NCBI GenBank assembly: GCA_045616125.1
Contig: JAZLGC010000026.1
Coordinates: 1 to 64,000, forward strand
Direction: 5' to 3'
Source of the DNA: Treponema_I sp045616125
GTDB taxonomy: Bacteria; Spirochaetota; Spirochaetia; Treponematales; Treponemataceae
DNA: 64,000 nt
Within the stretch, counting starts at the first letter, position 1. Every line of letters begins with the position of its first letter. A program made the translations under genes and the position numbers. Below the pieces are notes generated by a model. The model searched no databases. It was given only the letters and a program-made list of their open reading frames with translations, and was not told the DNA's origin. Below are positions 1 to 7,962 of this stretch, piece after piece.

Positions 1-579
1 TTCTTCAAGAGCTTCTTCATTAGCGGCAATTTTACTGGTAGTTTCAGCAATTACTTTGGCATCTTCTGCATTACGCTTATCAAGAGTTCCTAAAAAGTTC
101 CGTAAGTCAATGTTTGCATTTTTAAGTTCGGTAACTTTTGCATTATGAAAACGTACCTCTTCAGCAGAAGCAGTCATTGCTTCTTCAATTTGCTGCTTAA
201 GTGCATTGTACTGATTAAAGATAGCAGCACCGCGTTCAAGACGTGATGCAGAATTCAGCATGTTATTAATACGTTTTAAGGTATTAAGGTTGCGTTTGTT
301 CAAAGCAACATCTGTTTTTGAGATTTCATCATCGGAAAAGATAATTGATCCGTTAGAGATGAAACCATTTGCATCAAGCATACCGGCGAAGGTTTTAGTC
401 AGTACTGATTTTCCAGATCCTGACTCACCAACGATAGCAATTGATTCATTTTCGTAAATATCAAGAGATACGTTACGGATTGCAGTAAGAATTCTACCGC
501 GAACATTGAATTTTACTTCAACGTTGTTTAATGAAAGTAAGACTTTCTTTTCGTTTGTGTTTGTAATAGTTTCTGCCAT
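1..579 (-). CDS. oppD: Oligopeptide ABC transporter ATP-binding protein (OppD-like), 3' end outside window
   Basis: Only the first 193 residues are in the window; the frame is open to base 1. The N-terminus is a standard OppD/DppD nucleotide-binding domain with Walker A GESGSGKS at residues 51-58. After about residue 85, where the family normally runs quickly to the Q-loop, the sequence becomes a long polar, charged, helix-prone stretch (Glu/Ala/Lys/Asn-rich, about residues 88-193), so the ATPase core is interrupted by a coiled-coil-like insertion. Start ATG at 579 follows a GAGAG site and lies 23 nt after oppC. It should power peptide import with the upstream OppB/OppC permeases. OppD is preferred over OppF because it directly follows oppC. 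Confidence 0.85.
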   Translation of the reverse strand, partial: MAETITNTNEKKVLLSLNNVEVKFNVRGRILTAIRNVSLDIYENESIAIVGESGSGKSVLTKTFAGMLDANGFISNGSIIFSDDEISKTDVALNKRNLNTLKRINNMLNSASRLERGAAIFNQYNALKQQIEEAMTASAEEVRFHNAKVTELKNANIDLRNFLGTLDKRNAEDAKVIAETTSKIAANEEALEE

Positions 580-602
580 TTTACACTCTCTAAAATACGG
601 AC

Positions 603-1568
603 TTACATATGAGTCTTAGGATCTGATGCATCTGCCAAATTCTGTCCGAGAACGTACAGAATGAAGGTAATAACTGATGCAACAACTACTGGTGACCAGA
701 ACTGCCATGGGAAAATAAGGAACGCAGTCTGAGCGGAACCGATAAGTTTTCCTAATGACGGAATGTTTGAACTGAGACCAAGACCGATAAATGACAGGAA
801 TACTTCCATCGAAATATATCCAGGTAATTCAGAAGCTACCAGAGTCAGAATTACAGAAGTAAGGAATGGAAGAATATTTACTGTTACCATACGGTTAATA
901 GGAGTTCCAAGACACCGGGAAGCAAGAGAATATTCACGGTCACGGATAATCATAACCTGAGTACGGAAGAAGTAGGCAACACCAAGCCAACCGGTACAGG
1001 TTAATGCAAATACCATCTGCCAGAAACCAGATCCCAGAATATATACCAGAACCGAAATAATCAGAAGGCTGGGTACGTTTGCAACGATGTTGTACACCGT
1101 AAGCATAAAGTTATCAATCTTACGGATATATCCCCACAGTGCACCCATAATGATACCAACGGTCATATTGATGATACTGCAGACGAATGCAAGAGAAAGA
1201 GATGTTCGGGCACCAGATACAATTCCGTAGAAAATTGAGTTACCCATACCACCGGTTCCAAGCATCCATTTAAAACTGAAGCCACCAAAGTACTGACATG
1301 CTTTTGAAGGACTCAGATTATATGCTTTTATATCTGAAACATTTTCAAACGGATCATATACCCAGAAAGTAGGCATGATAAATGAAACCAAAATGACAAT
1401 TGATACAATTGCCAGCATGACAATGTTCATTTTATTTTTAAAGAATACCCGGAAAACAGATGCCCAGTAAGAATACCGTGGAGCACTGATTTTTTCAGAT
1501 TTTATGGTATTGCTGTCAATAAAATAAAATTTATCATCTAAAGTATTAGTTGTTTCAGAGGTTGTCAT
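603..1568 (-). CDS. oppC: Oligopeptide ABC transporter permease OppC
   Basis: A 321-aa inner-membrane permease of the OppC/DppC type. It has a cytoplasmic N-terminus, a first TM segment near residues 45-70, an extracytoplasmic loop and then a cluster of TM segments. The EAA-type region, which contacts the ATPase, contains the stretch SLASRCLGTP. The start ATG overlaps the oppB stop codon (ATGA), with GGAGG six bases upstream, so the two permeases are translationally coupled. Length is usual for the family. Confidence 0.9.
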   Translation of the reverse strand: MTTSETTNTLDDKFYFIDSNTIKSEKISAPRYSYWASVFRVFFKNKMNIVMLAIVSIVILVSFIMPTFWVYDPFENVSDIKAYNLSPSKACQYFGGFSFKWMLGTGGMGNSIFYGIVSGARTSLSLAFVCSIINMTVGIIMGALWGYIRKIDNFMLTVYNIVANVPSLLIISVLVYILGSGFWQMVFALTCTGWLGVAYFFRTQVMIIRDREYSLASRCLGTPINRMVTVNILPFLTSVILTLVASELPGYISMEVFLSFIGLGLSSNIPSLGKLIGSAQTAFLIFPWQFWSPVVVASVITFILYVLGQNLADASDPKTHM

Positions 1569-3148
1569 CTTCCGCCTCCTTTTTTGCCGGTCAGTGAAAT
1601 ACGTGGGTCTGCTTTTGCAAGGAACAGGTCACCAAGAATTACAGAAATGAGCGACAATGATGTATAGAATACGGTACATGCAACAATAACGCCGTTATCG
1701 TGAGAGTTAAGAGCGGTAGTAAGAAGGTTACCTACACCAGGAACAGCGTATACACGTTCGGTAATAATTGCACCAACCAGACATCCAAGAATTTCTCCTG
1801 GAATACCATGTACCAGTGGGATAATTGCATTGCGGGCAATATGAATGTTAAAGATTTCGCCTTCTGAAAGACCACCAGCTCTAGCAAACTTAACGTAATC
1901 AGAGTTCATCTGGTCAAGCATATAACGGCGCATCCATCTCATAAGACGAGCAATTGATGCAAGGGCAAGTGAAACTACAGGAAGAACATATCCTAAAGAT
2001 CTGACACCCGCATTGGCAAACTTATAAGGAAGTTTGAATACCATGGTACCTACAGCAGCAAACATGAAGATGTATGCAAGTGAAGGAACAGCCATGATAA
2101 ACACGATATAGAATTCACCCAGTTTATCAGCAATTGAATCCTTTTTGCGGGCAATGAGAATACCAAGAGGAAGACCAATGAGATACTCAAGGAAAATTGC
2201 AATAATACCAATAGTAAACGAAATGCCAATCATAGACTGACCATCACGTTTATAACTGTAAACAGTATAATTATCAGGGAACTGAGTTTTTTCAATATCG
2301 CTGACAATACCGGAATTATAGGTAAGTGAATGGAAATCAATGGCAGTATCTACATATTCATCAGTGCCAATCAAGTTTGGATACTGCTGTTTAGACATCT
2401 TCAGGTCTCCCTGAGTCTGGTTGATAACAGAAGTAATTTCAGAACCACGGTACGTAGTAAATGAAGTACCAAGATTCATGTGAATGATATTCTGGTGAAT
2501 GAAAGGGAAATTGCCATCAAAATACAGAAGATATTTATGATATGTACCAGATCCAACAAGGGCGATACCACCGGTGAAAGGATCTTTTTCAAAACGGATA
2601 TAACGGTTAGTAAGATTAGGATCTTTAACCATCCGTGTATTTTCGATAGTAAAGAAGTTTCCAATATAACTTAACAGACGAAGATATACTGGTTTTTCAT
2701 GAATGGATACAAGATATCCTGATCCACCTGGTTTCTGTTTACCATTGGCATAAGTAACCGGTTCAAGATATCTGATTTCTTTACCCTCAGCTTCGCTAAG
2801 CTCAATAAATTCCTGTACACTGGCGTTATTCAGATACTGTTTAGGTTTCTGGATAACAGCCTTATCGCTGTTGTACTGAGAGTTGCTGGCATATGAATCA
2901 CCATACAGTGCTTCATACTTTGACTTAAGAAAACTACTGTAGTCTCTATACTCAAGGTATCCGTATTTCTGATACTGATTGAGTTCATAGATGACTCTGT
3001 CATTTGCTGCTTTTTTATTCCATGTATCGTCGGTCTGGAAGATTACACTGCGGTCAATGCAGGTATAAACCAGAAACATAACGGTCATGACAACTACGAG
3101 CAGTGAGAATACGGAAAAAAGAATTCTCTTTAAAAGATATCTACCCAC
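1565..3148 (-). CDS. oppB: Oligopeptide ABC transporter permease OppB with large extracytoplasmic insertion
   Basis: A 527-aa permease. The first TM segment is at residues 8-30 (LLKRILFSVFSLLVVVMTVM) and the remaining TM cluster starts near residue 310. The BPD_transp_1 core near the C-terminus has the coupling region DYVKFARAGGLSEGEIF. Typical OppB is about 300-330 aa; the surplus is a polar segment of roughly 270 residues between TM1 and TM2, which should face the extracytoplasmic side and could contact the binding protein. The start is GTG, with AAGGAG further upstream. The gene lies 197 bp downstream of oppA, separated from it by two hairpins, and overlaps oppC by 4 bp. Confidence 0.88.
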   Translation of the reverse strand: MGRYLLKRILFSVFSLLVVVMTVMFLVYTCIDRSVIFQTDDTWNKKAANDRVIYELNQYQKYGYLEYRDYSSFLKSKYEALYGDSYASNSQYNSDKAVIQKPKQYLNNASVQEFIELSEAEGKEIRYLEPVTYANGKQKPGGSGYLVSIHEKPVYLRLLSYIGNFFTIENTRMVKDPNLTNRYIRFEKDPFTGGIALVGSGTYHKYLLYFDGNFPFIHQNIIHMNLGTSFTTYRGSEITSVINQTQGDLKMSKQQYPNLIGTDEYVDTAIDFHSLTYNSGIVSDIEKTQFPDNYTVYSYKRDGQSMIGISFTIGIIAIFLEYLIGLPLGILIARKKDSIADKLGEFYIVFIMAVPSLAYIFMFAAVGTMVFKLPYKFANAGVRSLGYVLPVVSLALASIARLMRWMRRYMLDQMNSDYVKFARAGGLSEGEIFNIHIARNAIIPLVHGIPGEILGCLVGAIITERVYAVPGVGNLLTTALNSHDNGVIVACTVFYTSLSLISVILGDLFLAKADPRISLTGKKGGGR

Positions 3149-3213
3149 CTTTCTTCGTATCTCCTTTCATCTGATTTTTTATTTGATTTTATAAATAGCG
3201 TTCAAATGGACGC

Positions 3214-3254
3214 GGCAATCTATGTAAAAGCCGACCGATTTTACACAGATTGCC
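3214..3254 (-). other. Second hairpin of the oppA-oppB intercistronic region
   Basis: Perfect-to-near-perfect 16-bp arms (3214-3229 and 3239-3254, one mismatch) around a 9-nt loop. It lies just downstream of the terminator-like hairpin that follows oppA. Together the two may stabilise oppA mRNA ends or limit read-through into oppBCD. Confidence 0.6.
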
Positions 3255-3311
3255 TGAAAAAATCAAGTCTTGCTCTGATTCATAAAATTGCAACCTATGA
3301 AACAGAGCAAG
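3255..3311 (-). terminator. Terminator/attenuator between oppA and oppB
   Basis: Reading on the minus strand, arms CTTGCTCTG..TTCAT (3297-3311) and ATGAA..CAGAGCAAG (3269-3283) pair across a 13-nt loop, followed shortly by a T-run. This is a Rho-independent terminator inside the operon. Partial read-through would give the usual excess of binding protein over permease. Confidence 0.75.
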
Positions 3312-3345
3312 AATATCTTTATTTTTCTAAGTGCTAATCTAACGA

Positions 3346-5451
3346 TTAGAACAGACCCAGTACTTTGGTCATGTAACCGGCACCGTAACCTTTCATGGTA
3401 TCCAGGTAAGTTTTAGGATCACCATAGTCTGGTCCCCAACCTGAACCGTAGAACAGGTCGAAGTTTCCGGCTTCACCGTTGTTTGCACGGTAACCAGAAG
3501 CATAGTAGTCATTAGAAGTAGTAGCTTCAACCATGTTAACTACAACTTTATCTGCACCCAGAATAGATTCGATGCTGTTTTTAACAACAGCAAGCTGTCC
3601 GGTCTGGGTTTCAGAAGCTGAGTAGTAAACAACGTCGATGTTAATTGGATAGGTAACAGAGTCACCCAGTTCTTTAACAGCTTTGTCCATAGCAGCTTTT
3701 GCTTCGGTAGGATTGAACCAACCATCGCAAGAATCTGCAACTTTTACGTTGAATCCAGCTTTATCCAGGTAGTACTGAACCATGTCTCCATAGAAGGTAC
3801 CAGCTGGGAAAGTATGACCGTTTTTGTCGGTCATGGTTTTTGACAGTGATACGAAGTCTGGAGAGGTGTACATATTGCGGAGTGCGTTGAGAGCAGCATC
3901 ACCGTTGGTAACAGCATTGTACTGTTCCTTGTTGATGGCAAACAGAACTGCTTTACGGAAGTTCTGGTTCTGCATAGCAATATGGGTTGAGATTTTCTGT
4001 TCTTCAGTTTCAGAAGAAGCAACTGCACCACTATCAAGCTGGAAAGTACCGCGGTTCAGGTTAAGACCACCGAAGTAAGTGGTAGCTTCAGTATCGGTGA
4101 TGTAACCGAATTTTTCGAAGCGGCCATCTTTAACAGCCAGTTCCATACGTGCAGCGTCACCCAGAGCAGTACCAGCATAAACACCAGCAACGGTGTCATT
4201 GTAGTACTGTACCAGGTCTTCACCAGCATCGTATACCCAACGGATTGATTCCAGGGTAGTAGTTGCATTGTTCCAGTAACCTGGGTTACGTTTCAGGGTA
4301 ATTTCTGAAGATGGTTCCAGTTTGGTAATTACGAATGGACCACAGTAAACCTGTGATGCAACATCGGTGTTTTTACCATAGGTGTAAGTGTTGGTATCTG
4401 CAGAAGCTGCAGCATATTCTTCAACACCGTATACACCACCGTGTGCTTTGTAGAAACTTTCGCACATTGGCAGGAAGCATGAGTATGACAGCATGGTCAT
4501 GAAGTAAGAAGTTGGGCGTTCCAGAGTAACCTGCAGGGTGTACTTGTCAACAGCTTTGTATCCTACAGCGTCCCATGAACCACCAGCTGAGTAGTAGTCA
4601 GTTGCACCAACGATAAGACCGTCAACCAGCCATTCAAGACCAGCCTGGGTATCCAGCATGTGGTGGAGACCTGCTACGAAGTCTGCAGCAGTTACTTCAG
4701 CATATTTCTGACCTTCTGAGGTATACCAGTAAGCACCTTTGCGGATATTGAAGGTGTAAACGGTACCATCAGCAGATACAGACCAGCTTTCAGCCAGAGA
4801 AGGCTGCATCTGGTTCAGGTTATCGTATTCGATAAGACCGTCAACAGTGTTAACGGTAATTTCGGTATCAGCCTGTGAAGAAGTATTCAGCCAGTCCAGA
4901 GTTACAGGAGCGGTTGAGAAAGTAGTTACGTAAGTATTCTGGATTTTGTGACCTTTTGATTTCAGGTAAGCAGCTGGATCATATTTTCCCTGTCCTTTAG
5001 ATGCTTTTTCCCACTGAGCCAGAAGGTCTGCACGTTCCTGTTTGGTCAGGAATTCATCAGAAATTACGATTTTGTGGAGACGGTCAGTATCATTACCCCA
5101 TTTTACGTATGGAACAGTTCTTGGAGCAACACGGGTAATACCATAACGGCCACCACGAGTAGTCATTGGAAGGAAGGTTGCACTTGAAAGCAGTGCAGCT
5201 TCAGCCTGAGCATACAGAACAAAACGTTCATCTGGATCGAATTTAGCATCAGCTTCATCGAGCAGAGCACCGTAGTCACCCAGGATGTTTTCATAGATTA
5301 CGTCGTCAGCTTCACGAACGTAAGTAGATGGACGAACTGCAGCAGCTTTTTTTGCAGCTGGAGCAGCGGCTTCCGATTTACCACCGGCAAATACTGGAGA
5401 AACAACCAGTACGAGGGCGAGTAAAGCGATCAGTTTAGAGAAGTTTTTCAT
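3346..5451 (-). CDS. oppA: Oligopeptide-binding protein OppA, circularly permuted type
   Basis: A 701-aa secreted SBP_bac_5-type binding protein. Start ATG at 5451 is chosen over the GTG nine bases upstream because AAGGAG lies 8 nt before it. Residues 1-22 form a signal peptide ending VFA; there is no lipobox cysteine. From about residue 165 the normal family N-terminus begins (pattern tLDwlNTSS...DGLIEYD...PSLAESW). The protein ends abruptly after the GWGPDYGDPKTYLD motif, where the family normally continues with its C-terminal lobe. That missing tail, with the signature ALLDEADAKFDPDER..LYAQAEAALL, instead sits at residues about 50-155. Gene order supports a role as the operon's peptide receptor. 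Confidence 0.88.
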   Translation of the reverse strand: MKNFSKLIALLALVLVVSPVFAGGKSEAAAPAAKKAAAVRPSTYVREADDVIYENILGDYGALLDEADAKFDPDERFVLYAQAEAALLSSATFLPMTTRGGRYGITRVAPRTVPYVKWGNDTDRLHKIVISDEFLTKQERADLLAQWEKASKGQGKYDPAAYLKSKGHKIQNTYVTTFSTAPVTLDWLNTSSQADTEITVNTVDGLIEYDNLNQMQPSLAESWSVSADGTVYTFNIRKGAYWYTSEGQKYAEVTAADFVAGLHHMLDTQAGLEWLVDGLIVGATDYYSAGGSWDAVGYKAVDKYTLQVTLERPTSYFMTMLSYSCFLPMCESFYKAHGGVYGVEEYAAASADTNTYTYGKNTDVASQVYCGPFVITKLEPSSEITLKRNPGYWNNATTTLESIRWVYDAGEDLVQYYNDTVAGVYAGTALGDAARMELAVKDGRFEKFGYITDTEATTYFGGLNLNRGTFQLDSGAVASSETEEQKISTHIAMQNQNFRKAVLFAINKEQYNAVTNGDAALNALRNMYTSPDFVSLSKTMTDKNGHTFPAGTFYGDMVQYYLDKAGFNVKVADSCDGWFNPTEAKAAMDKAVKELGDSVTYPINIDVVYYSASETQTGQLAVVKNSIESILGADKVVVNMVEATTSNDYYASGYRANNGEAGNFDLFYGSGWGPDYGDPKTYLDTMKGYGAGYMTKVLGLF

Positions 5452-5583
5452 CTCTCTCACTCCTTATACATTTTTTTAAAACCTTCCGAATTTAAAATTC
5501 AAAGATTTCGAGGTATATTTTACTGTATAAAAAGTGTTTTTGCTAGTATTTATGATAGTATTACTGCAGAAACTTTAGTGATT

Positions 5584-6405
5584 TTAAAGTTTTTTTGGTC
5601 TTAAAATGCCACCATAGGTTATACCCAACTGACCGGACAGGGTCTGATACTCTTTTTCCTGCGATTCAGTTGCTCCCGTGCAGAAAAAAGTACAGTTTTT
5701 CATACCTGCAGGAAGAACTCCGTATTCCAAATCATCATTCTGGGGAAGAACCCTGAGAGCCTGCTTTATGACACCATCCCGGGAATCAACTACCTGTACG
5801 TCATCGCCAAAGGCTTTCTGAATTTCATCGGCCAGATGGATAAAATGGGTGCAGCCAAGAATCACCGTATCGCATTTTTCATTTCTGAAATAATCCACGG
5901 CAGGCTGAATGGCGGCGGTAATTTCTTCAGGAGAAGCGGTGTACAGTTTTTTTTCAATAAATTCTATAAGATCCGGATCTCCTCTTCTTGCCACATAACA
6001 ATCTGAGGCAAAATCCCTGATAAGTTCATCAGTATACGAAGCCTTTACTGACTGAGAAGTAGCCAGAAGCCCGATTCTGTGGTTCTGTGAAACACTGGCA
6101 GCAAGCTTTATGGCAGGAACGGTTCCCACAAAAGGAATCTGGGGAAACCTGTGCCGTAATGAATGCAGCGCTACAACAGACATGGTATTACAGGCAATGA
6201 CAATTGCTTTAGGCTGAAAATGCTCCAGCATGCTTTCTACAGTCTGTGAAGCACACTCGATTATCTGTTCAGGGCTTTTTTCTCCATACGGGAAATGAGC
6301 AGTGTCACCAAGGTACAGGCAGGAATACTGCGGATATTGTTTAGCCAGATGAAGCATGTAACCGATACCGCCAGTACCGGAATCCATGAAGGCAAAATCA
6401 GACAT
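5584..6405 (-). CDS. murI: Glutamate racemase
   Basis: A 273-aa cofactor-independent racemase making D-glutamate for peptidoglycan. The diagnostic DSGTGG begins at D8, and the two catalytic cysteines are visible: C72 in ACNT and C185 in GCTH. The open frame extends 28 codons further upstream into the preceding gene, but ATG at 6405 is preferred: it lies one base after that gene's stop, has GGAG at suitable spacing, and gives the family's normal N-terminus (SDFAFMDSG). It is co-transcribed with the zinc-ribbon gene upstream. Confidence 0.95.
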   Translation of the reverse strand: MSDFAFMDSGTGGIGYMLHLAKQYPQYSCLYLGDTAHFPYGEKSPEQIIECASQTVESMLEHFQPKAIVIACNTMSVVALHSLRHRFPQIPFVGTVPAIKLAASVSQNHRIGLLATSQSVKASYTDELIRDFASDCYVARRGDPDLIEFIEKKLYTASPEEITAAIQPAVDYFRNEKCDTVILGCTHFIHLADEIQKAFGDDVQVVDSRDGVIKQALRVLPQNDDLEYGVLPAGMKNCTFFCTGATESQEKEYQTLSGQLGITYGGILRPKKL

Positions 6406-6406
6406 T

Positions 6407-6691
6407 TCAGTCTCCAAAAAGGGCATTGAAAGCGTTTCTGGCTTCTGCAGCCTTATCAGTTTTTCCGACAGTGTTTCCGGCTTTGGCATTCAGTTTGAAA
6501 TAATCACAGAAATTTGACCGTTCCTTGTCAGTAACCTGCTGGTCAATTGATTCATGACAGTCATAATGAGAACCCGGTTCGTACCACTGGCAGTTTTTGC
6601 AGCAGCGGACATCGGCTCCACAGGAAGGACATACATCGCTGCGTCCAACAACACCACTGAAATTCAATTCTGATCCACATTTAAAGCACAT
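6407..6691 (-). CDS. Small zinc-ribbon protein, function unknown
   Basis: A 94-aa protein with CxxC pairs near the N-terminus (CFKC, CPSC) and then CCKNCQWYEPGSHYDC, which could bind one or two zinc ions. The remaining sequence is polar with no membrane segment. The ATG at 6691 is chosen over an upstream TTG because a -10 box TACAAT ends exactly 6 nt before it with TTGCGC 18 nt further up, which indicates a leaderless transcript. It sits directly upstream of murI (1-nt gap), so the pair forms an operon. I do not recognise a specific function. Confidence 0.75.
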   Translation of the reverse strand: MCFKCGSELNFSGVVGRSDVCPSCGADVRCCKNCQWYEPGSHYDCHESIDQQVTDKERSNFCDYFKLNAKAGNTVGKTDKAAEARNAFNALFGD

Positions 6692-6745
6692 ATGATAATT
6701 GTAACGGGTTTGACTTATACAGCGCAATGACTTTAAAATATCAGT
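6692..6745. promoter_or_regulatory. Back-to-back leaderless promoters between the zinc-ribbon gene and the pentapeptide gene
   Basis: The 54-bp gap holds two divergent promoters. Plus strand: TTGACT (6710-6715), 18-nt spacer, TAAAAT (6734-6739), then 6 nt to ATG 6746. Minus strand: TACAAT (complement of 6698-6703), 6 nt to ATG 6691, with TTGCGC 18 nt upstream. Neither start has a Shine-Dalgarno sequence. Confidence 0.7.
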
Positions 6746-7375
6746 ATGTTTTCTATGGATTGCTGTTCAAAACCGGGCTGTCAGAGATCCGGTCTTTCTG
6801 TAATAGGTGAAGATGGTGAAATTACCGGAGGAACCACATTCTGCTACGATCATCATCCTGACAAAATTGCGGTTACTGAAACCATCAAAAAATACATTGA
6901 ATCTCACGAGACAATAGTAGGCCTTAACGCTTCCGGCATTCATCTGGCTGATATGGACCTGACCAACAAGAAATTCTACGGCTGCAACTTCAATCACTGT
7001 ATTTTCAGCAATGTTCATGCAGACAACTGTCGTTCCCGCATTTCCAGTTTTGATTTCTCCATTTTCAGTGACTGTAACCTTACTGCATCAAACTTTCAGT
7101 TCTGTTCCTTTGCAGGAGCCGTATTCAGCCATCTGCTGTTTACCAACAGCGACCTTGTACACAATAACTTCTGCGGTCTTACCAGCGTGCAGTCTTCTTT
7201 TGATGACTCAGACCTGTACAACAGCCGTTTTATCCGGGCAAAACTTTCTGACACCAGTATCCGTAACTGCAACATAAAAAAGGCTATTTTTCTTGAAATG
7301 GTTCAGGACAACGTTTCGTTCAAACTGTCCAATACCCGTGAAGCAGTATTCAGTCCGGGGGTGACACTGCAATGA
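6746..7375 (+). CDS. Pentapeptide-repeat protein with N-terminal Cys/His cluster
   Basis: A 209-aa protein. Residues 6-36 hold a Cys/His cluster (CC..PGC, then FCYDHH) that looks metal-binding. From about residue 60 the sequence has the A(D/N)LxN/F periodicity of pentapeptide repeats (for example ADMDLTNKKFYGCNF, SNFQFCSFAGAVF, SDLYNSRFIRAKLSDTSI), which build a right-handed quadrilateral beta-helix. No signal peptide is visible, so it is probably cytoplasmic. The start is fixed by the leaderless promoter just upstream. Its stop overlaps the ATG of the MBL-fold gene (ATGA), so the two are coupled. Function unknown. Confidence 0.8.
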   Translation: MFSMDCCSKPGCQRSGLSVIGEDGEITGGTTFCYDHHPDKIAVTETIKKYIESHETIVGLNASGIHLADMDLTNKKFYGCNFNHCIFSNVHADNCRSRISSFDFSIFSDCNLTASNFQFCSFAGAVFSHLLFTNSDLVHNNFCGLTSVQSSFDDSDLYNSRFIRAKLSDTSIRNCNIKKAIFLEMVQDNVSFKLSNTREAVFSPGVTLQ

Positions 7376-7962
7376 AACTGTATTTTTTCATGAATATTGA
7401 CGGTTTTTCAAACTGCTACCTGGTGGTTAATGAAAGCACAAAAGATGCCATTATCATTGATCCGGGAAAGATGACCCGGCAGATTCTTGAACGTATTGAA
7501 AACGACCATTTGAACCTGAAAGCAGTGCTCATTACCCATAACCATGGAAGCCACAGCCGGGGACTCAACACTCTGCGGAAGATTTATTCACCAAAGATTT
7601 ACGCTGCTGACTGGGAAGTTGCCGGAGCCGATACCATTGTTCTGAAAGGTGATGGAGTACTGAGAATCAGCGGGTTCAATATCGGATATCTTGCTGTTCC
7701 CGGACATTCCCCTGACAGCATGTGCTACAAAATCGGCAGAATTATCTTTACCGGAGATTCACTTACTGCAGGACAGACCGGCAGTACCAATAACAGTTAT
7801 GCAAAACGTACACTGATTTCCAACGTGCAGCAGAAGATTTTAAGTCAGAGTGATGATATTGCCTTAATGCCGGGGCATGGGCCGCCAACCAGTGTCGGTG
7901 CTGAAAAACACTACAACACTGATTTCGGCTATCCATTAGGCGACAATCTATCGTTCAATTAA
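7372..7962 (+). CDS. MBL-fold metallohydrolase (glyoxalase II-like), altered metal motif
   Basis: A 196-aa metallo-beta-lactamase-fold protein of the YcbL/GloB-like group. Motif 2 reads THNHGSH (H56, H58, S60, H61); the usual Asp before the last His, a ligand of the second metal, is Ser. Later ligands are present: His in PGHSPDS, Asp in FTGDSL and His in MPGHGPP. The substitution suggests a one-metal enzyme or altered substrate range. It overlaps the pentapeptide gene start-to-stop (ATGA) and converges with the next gene, sharing 15 bp at the 3' ends. The true substrate cannot be read from sequence. Confidence 0.85.
   Translation: MKLYFFMNIDGFSNCYLVVNESTKDAIIIDPGKMTRQILERIENDHLNLKAVLITHNHGSHSRGLNTLRKIYSPKIYAADWEVAGADTIVLKGDGVLRISGFNIGYLAVPGHSPDSMCYKIGRIIFTGDSLTAGQTGSTNNSYAKRTLISNVQQKILSQSDDIALMPGHGPPTSVGAEKHYNTDFGYPLGDNLSFN

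Noticed and set aside
6407..6489. N-terminal extension of murI by 28 codons
   Set aside because: It fully overlaps the upstream gene's end; the ATG at 6405 has a good ribosome site and gives the family's normal N-terminus.
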